Below are positions 62,901-64,000 of a stretch of DNA of 64,000 nt, one piece after another. Origin of the DNA: Stichopus chloronotus. Its lineage: Eukaryota; Echinodermata; Holothuroidea; Aspidochirotida; Stichopodidae. The DNA lies in the NCBI GenBank assembly GCA_021234535.1, contig CM037841.1, positions 11,800,825-11,864,824 of the forward strand, written 5' to 3'. Position 1 is the stretch's first letter. Each line of letters opens with the position of its first letter. The notes under the pieces were generated by a model that was given only the letters and a program-made list of their open reading frames with translations, was not told the DNA's origin and ran no database searches. A program made the position numbers and the translations under genes.

Positions 62901-63806
62901 ACAGAAATAGATGAGAACCAGATGATGTTCGCAAAATGAAATTCCCTTTGATGACCTCCAGTTAAAGCACTTCTCTGCAGGGCTGGATATACTTGGGTAG
63001 GAGGGGTGGGTGGAGGGTGGAAGGCTGGACATAAACCATGTGGCTGCCCCTTTCAACTTTAATCCTCCCCTAGACTTCAGTGGCACAAGTTGCACCAGGA
63101 GGGCAAAAGTTGTGATCACTTTCACCTTCCCCCCTATTCCTCTCCCCACTCAAATAAACTCCATAGATTTCCTCATGTACATGTAAGACACAGCGGACCT
63201 CCACAAACTTCAACATTTAACTCTGTCATCACACTATTTTTTGTGATCCAACTTCTGGATTCAATCTGGAATACTCTACCCAAAAAATGTGCTTTTGTGG
63301 AGGCCCATTTTTGCAGGGGTCCCTTGGTACATGTCATGCAGGTGCATACTTAAATCCAGCCCTGCTTTCTGTTAACCAGATGCATCAGTTCACTGTTTTC
63401 GTTGAACTTTGATGCTATAACACAGCATTCTAGAAATTGAGTAAAGTGTTCCTTTACTGAGTACCAAGATTATTACAGGGTTACAGATCACACAGTCACT
63501 ACCCCCAAGACATAGTTGTATTTCCCATCATTCCAGTGTCCTTTTTGTTCCCACCCTTGGGGGTAGTGTTTATCTCACTTCAAATCACGAAGCATATTTC
63601 TGTAGTGAAATCATCAGTGGCATGTTGCATATTTCCTCATTTTGTCGCAGTTGACCAAAACTGGTAACCTTGATCAAACGCTGACGATTCTGGGCCACCG
63701 CACACCTGTGGTGAGCGTGGACTGGTCCACCTCGGTGAACACCGGCATGTGCTTGACGGGATCCATGGACGGCAAGGTTCAAATCACGACACTGCTCAGC
63801 CAATGA
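47874..63806 (+). CDS. WDR91: WD repeat-containing protein 91, 16 coding exons, complete coding region
   Basis: Hand-spliced CDS: 47874-47996, 48564-48718, 50078-50187, 50908-51030, 51924-52006, 52906-53009, 54083-54407, 55087-55348, 56544-56667, 57458-57554, 58900-58994, 60085-60220, 60806-60914, 61846-61958, 62695-62889, 63651-63806. The frame stays open across all joins: 2,310 nt, 769 residues, against about 747 in human WDR91. Residues 1-200 form the conserved helical/coiled-coil region (DEMVKDYLLFRG, NFLSVIFQSM, LNFDAE). Residues 200-430 are a Ser/Gln/Lys-rich, probably disordered linker that keeps the QRKELF element. Residues 430-769 form a seven-bladed WD40 propeller (DGVVKIWSF, GTLKLYD, RLLLWD, FNHNGN, ADGKFCQW, GRLFAFD, SMDGK). 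From family knowledge, WDR91 binds WDR81 and Beclin1 on endosomes, lowers VPS34-made PI3P and acts with Rab7 in early-to-late endosome conversion. The start is set by an in-frame TAG at 47850-47852 and an A at -3 with G at +4. The identification is secure. The least certain junctions are the weak intron 1 and intron 8 donors. Confidence 0.96.
48564..48718 (+). CDS. WDR91: WDR91 coding exon 2
   Basis: Acceptor TTTTCAG, donor GAG|GTAAAT, 155 nt, ending in phase 2. Encodes residues 42-93 (ADKIKEQML... LWKHLERRIFCHLEQ), aligning with the vertebrate helical segment that has the pattern W-x2-L-E-R-R-x-F. Confidence 0.95.
48896..49178 (+). repeat. Dispersed repeat family A, copy 2 (WDR91 intron 2)
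   Basis: Alignable to copies 1 and 3: AAATGCACCAACC, TCTCACCAATATACATCTGC, TTCTTGAAAAGAAGGTGACC, ATCATTCTGTGTCCATAAAT. Same orientation as WDR91. Confidence 0.75.
50078..50187 (+). CDS. WDR91: WDR91 coding exon 3
   Basis: Acceptor GGTTCAG, donor TTCG|GTGAGT, 110 nt. It completes an Arg codon and gives R-FYVIYAVQSGRMDKVSEFF ... EWREWF, matching the vertebrate RFYLVYTIQ...EWKDWF block. It is flanked by introns that carry inverted copies of one dispersed repeat (see findings). Confidence 0.96.
50322..50605 (-). repeat. Dispersed repeat family A, copy 3 (WDR91 intron 3, inverted)
   Basis: The reverse complement carries AAATGCACCAACATGGAA, GAGTTTGTGTGAACAAATTA, TCTGTGAGAAACTTATTTCT, TGAAAAGAAGGCTACCATCC and CTCTGTGTCCATTG, matching copies 1 and 2 along roughly 280 bp. 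Opposite orientation to copy 2, with exon 3 between them. Confidence 0.75.
50908..51030 (+). CDS. WDR91: WDR91 coding exon 4, upstream of the AT-AC intron
   Basis: Acceptor AATCCTCAG, 123 nt, phase 1 in and phase 1 out. Encodes ALPFMKNPEQ...YFSKQWQDTL...NFLSVIFQSM. No usable GT exists at the homologous boundary: the exon ends ATGC and is followed by ATATCCTTTT, a U12 AT-AC donor. Reading past it adds some 70 unconserved residues before a stop. Confidence 0.95.
51031..51923 (+). other. WDR91: U12-type AT-AC intron (WDR91 intron 4)
   Basis: 893 bp. The donor ATATCCTTTT (51031-51040) matches the minor-spliceosome 5' consensus ATATCCTT. TTTCTTAAC (51899-51907) matches the U12 branch-site consensus TTCCTTAAC. 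The intron ends in AC at 51922-51923, about 17 nt past the branch adenosine and so inside the usual U12 window. Splicing here turns ATG-C|CT-CTC into M-P-L and restores the family block FQSMPLPTLLNFDAE. Confidence 0.93.
51924..52006 (+). CDS. WDR91: WDR91 coding exon 5
   Basis: 83 nt, phase 1 in and 0 out. Encodes PLPTLLNFDAEQMRMKNLVD then ENSRLYEQ. LNFDAE is strictly recognisable from vertebrate WDR91, and the remainder has heptad-like spacing of hydrophobic residues (start of the coiled coil). The donor CAG|GTCAGC is acceptable. Confidence 0.95.
52906..53009 (+). CDS. WDR91: WDR91 coding exon 6
   Basis: Acceptor CCTCACAG, donor CCAGG|GTAAAT, 104 nt, phase 0 in and 2 out. Encodes LSKYEKSTPSIAVDSPAP... 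FTSNPG: the end of the coiled coil and the start of the Pro/Ser-rich linker. Not conserved at residue level; supported by frame and splice sites. Confidence 0.85.
54083..54407 (+). CDS. WDR91: WDR91 coding exon 7, linker
   Basis: Acceptor TTTTGTTTTGTAG, donor AGCCAG|GTAAAC, 325 nt, phase 2 in and 0 out. Encodes a basic, Ser/Lys/Asn-rich stretch (residues 233-341) with the segment LLTTILGPRKSGDG. This resembles the SLLPQSKKS-type segment of vertebrate WDR91 in position and character. Predicted disordered. Confidence 0.88.
54460..54680 (+). repeat. Possible degenerate repeat with CAGCAACCCTGATG motif
   Basis: CAGCAACCCTGATG occurs at about 54472 and 54551, then GAGCAATCCTGATA at about 54626 and a weaker TCATCCTCATA at about 54662. 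The spacer sequences barely align, so this may be a very old array or coincidence. Confidence 0.3.
55087..55348 (+). CDS. WDR91: WDR91 coding exon 8, linker with RKELF element
   Basis: Acceptor TTTCTTATCAG, donor CAGAG|GTACAT, 262 nt, phase 0 in and 1 out. Encodes residues 342-429. YEAQRKELFQKSK corresponds to the KERKELF segment of vertebrate WDR91; the rest is Gln/Ser/Thr-rich. The donor lacks the usual GTRAGT extension, so a few residues here could differ. Confidence 0.87.
55525..55845 (+). repeat. ~30-bp degenerate tandem array, about 11 copies (WDR91 intron 8)
   Basis: Units resembling GGCCCCATCACAGAGTATC followed by AACCATGTCC begin near 55528, 55559, 55586, 55618, 55648, 55682, 55713, 55743, 55770, 55799 and 55830. 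GC-rich compared with the rest of the intron. Confidence 0.8.
56544..56667 (+). CDS. WDR91: WDR91 coding exon 9, WD blade 1
   Basis: Acceptor CTCCTTTCCAG, donor GTCAA|GTGAGT, 124 nt, phase 1 in and 2 out. Encodes V-TSPFIVLSSDEYTEHHSSI then THCKFSP...TMDIDGVVK, matching vertebrate [20 protein letters not shown] and DVDGVIK. This is the start of the propeller. Confidence 0.96.
57124..57440 (-). pseudogene. Uncharacterised coding-like stretch inside WDR91 intron 9, antisense
   Basis: An uninterrupted minus-strand frame of over 100 codons ends at 57124. From about 57375 downward it reads KNWLHMQHTDDGKGISGRHL then VNCKKISCVL...VVRDVSHVMCKKLIDIWERE. The composition (charged, Cys/His-containing, GC-richer) looks like real protein. 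The RDVSHVMCKKLIDIWER segment loosely recalls transposon-encoded proteins of invertebrates, but no family is assigned. Its upstream end overlaps WDR91 exon 10 by chance. Confidence 0.25.
57458..57554 (+). CDS. WDR91: WDR91 coding exon 10
   Basis: Acceptor CCGCTTCCACAG, donor AATG|GTAAGT, 97 nt, phase 2 in and 0 out. Encodes K-IWSFSPMPRTIATVMFK and APLLSMEWVPKQPRM: the closing WD dipeptide position of blade 1 (IWSF) and the first strand of blade 2 (SPLLSLEW in vertebrates). Confidence 0.95.
58900..58994 (+). CDS. WDR91: WDR91 coding exon 11
   Basis: Acceptor CTCGTTTTTTAAG, donor CCAAA|GTGAGT, 95 nt, phase 0 in and 2 out. Encodes LLLGSSEGTLKLYDTEQKKP, closely matching vertebrate [20 protein letters not shown] (blade 2 end). 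Confidence 0.95.
60085..60220 (+). CDS. WDR91: WDR91 coding exon 12, WD blade 3
   Basis: Acceptor TTTTTTCTCCTCTTGTAAG, donor CCACAG|GTAAAT, 136 nt, phase 2 in and 0 out. Encodes K-VVSLACNPIGDGFV ... SRLLLWDIKIMKPQ, matching RILSLACSPNGASFV...GRLLLWDTKTMK. An AG 34 nt upstream (60050-60051) gives the wrong phase and was not used. Confidence 0.94.
60806..60914 (+). CDS. WDR91: WDR91 coding exon 13, WD blade 4
   Basis: Acceptor CATTCCTGTAG, donor TTCG|GTGAGT, 109 nt, phase 0 in and 1 out. Encodes REFSITDTQTCVNSMAFNHN then GNLMITGATDGTLRLF. The AFNHNGNL block is identical to vertebrate WDR91. Confidence 0.97.
61846..61958 (+). CDS. WDR91: WDR91 coding exon 14, WD blade 5
   Basis: Acceptor CTGTTTTTCAG, donor GGCAAG|GTATGT, 113 nt, phase 1 in and 0 out. 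Encodes D-VNSCNCILKWKSHDGPVHA then VNFSPDENSLYSMGADGK, matching the vertebrate VEFSYDENTVYSIGEDGK strand pattern. Confidence 0.96.
62325..62520 (+). repeat. 52-53-bp tandem repeat, about 3.7 copies (WDR91 intron 14)
   Basis: CAGTTTCATGAAAGAAAACTG-type units followed by CTCCTG...GGGAATT start at 62325, 62378, 62430 and 62482 (spacings 53, 52, 52). Each unit contains a short inverted pair CAGTTT/AAACTG. Confidence 0.85.
62695..62889 (+). CDS. WDR91: WDR91 coding exon 15, WD blades 5-6
   Basis: Acceptor TTCTTTCAACAG, donor TATAAG|GTAAGA, 195 nt, phase 0 both sides. Encodes FCQWALFDPGKQLDL ... ATGPFVMSGYGGYKQ ... GRLFAFDNSGQYILTCAP then YGGIIYK. ATGPFV-SGY-GYKQ and GRLFAFD are near-identical to vertebrate WDR91. 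Confidence 0.97.
63651..63806 (+). CDS. WDR91: WDR91 coding exon 16 with stop codon, WD blade 7
   Basis: Acceptor TTTTGTCGCAG. Encodes LTKTGNLDQTLTILGHRTPV then VSVDWSTSVNTGMCLTGSMD and GKVQITTLLSQ, ending in TGA at 63804-63806. Matches the vertebrate C-terminus (HRAPVVTVDWST...CLTASMDGKIKLTTLL). The exon is noticeably GC-richer than its introns. Confidence 0.97.
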   Translation: MTKTGNLDQTLTILGHRTPVVSVDWSTSVNTGMCLTGSMDGKVQITTLLSQ

Positions 63807-64000
63807 GTGAGACGAGATCATCTTTCAGAATTATAAGATGATGTGCTTTGAACATTAACCTGAAGTAGTGAGGCAGACATGGTTTCAAAGTTGCTTTTGA
63901 AAACCGCAAATAATCAGGAAGGTGATATTACCTTGATGTTGTGGACTGACATATGTGTTAGGACTTGGAAAACAGTGTTGTCTTTGGAGGTGTTATTCAT
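63807..64000 (+). other. WDR91: WDR91 3' UTR, cut by the window end
   Basis: The 194 bases after the stop contain no AATAAA or ATTAAA signal, so the polyadenylation site lies beyond the window. No other structure seen. Confidence 0.7.

Noticed and set aside
1..64000. CRISPR array, operons, prokaryotic or viral gene clusters
   Set aside because: The short tandem arrays lack unique spacers of constant length, the only identified gene is intron-containing, and no bacterial or phage gene pattern is present.

Overview
This is a eukaryotic (animal) nuclear window. It is AT-rich and intron-containing, with many degenerate repeats and relics of non-LTR retrotransposons. The only gene that can be firmly identified is the complete coding region of the WDR91 orthologue, on the + strand in the last quarter of the window. 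The protein reads like a deuterostome WDR91. Introns of about 0.6-1.4 kb, frequent TAGGCCTA- and GTACAGTA-type words and the repeat types suggest a marine invertebrate, probably an echinoderm such as a sea cucumber or sea urchin. That assignment is an inference; no ribosomal or mitochondrial marker is present to settle it.

Layout. About 1-47.8 kb is gene-poor. No host gene could be assembled there. It holds at least three LINE 3'-end relics (about 15.7-16.4 kb +, 33.4-33.9 kb +, 37.0-38.2 kb -), a possible fourth (23.6 kb), and a non-autonomous hAT-like DNA transposon packed with GGACTCGG-type subterminal motifs (42.7-43.4 kb). It also holds several short tandem arrays (37 bp at 11.0 kb, 13 bp at 30.8 kb, 23 bp at 31.2 kb, about 160 bp at 45.6 kb, about 150 bp at 46.0 kb), microsatellites, and perfect hairpins (26.74 kb, 31.40 kb). 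One isolated ORF at 39.4 kb has a signal-anchor-like N-terminus and could be an exon, but this is weakly supported.

47,874-63,806 (+) is WDR91 in 16 coding exons. The spliced frame was assembled by hand: 2,310 nt including the stop, 769 residues. Every intron is GT-AG except intron 4, which is a textbook U12-type AT-AC intron (ATATCCTTTT donor, TTTCTTAAC branch site, AC acceptor). A splice acceptor 32 nt before the ATG implies at least one upstream non-coding exon. The transcript's 3' end lies beyond the window. WDR91 is known to work with WDR81 on endosomes, restraining the Beclin1/VPS34 PI3-kinase and supporting early-to-late endosome maturation with Rab7.

The introns carry their own structure. 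Two copies of one dispersed repeat lie in opposite orientation in introns 2 and 3, flanking exon 3. There is a tandem array of about 30 bp x 11 in intron 8, a 52-53 bp array in intron 14, and an uncharacterised minus-strand coding-like stretch in intron 9. The observations most worth following are the AT-AC intron, the inverted repeats around exon 3 and the hAT-like element.
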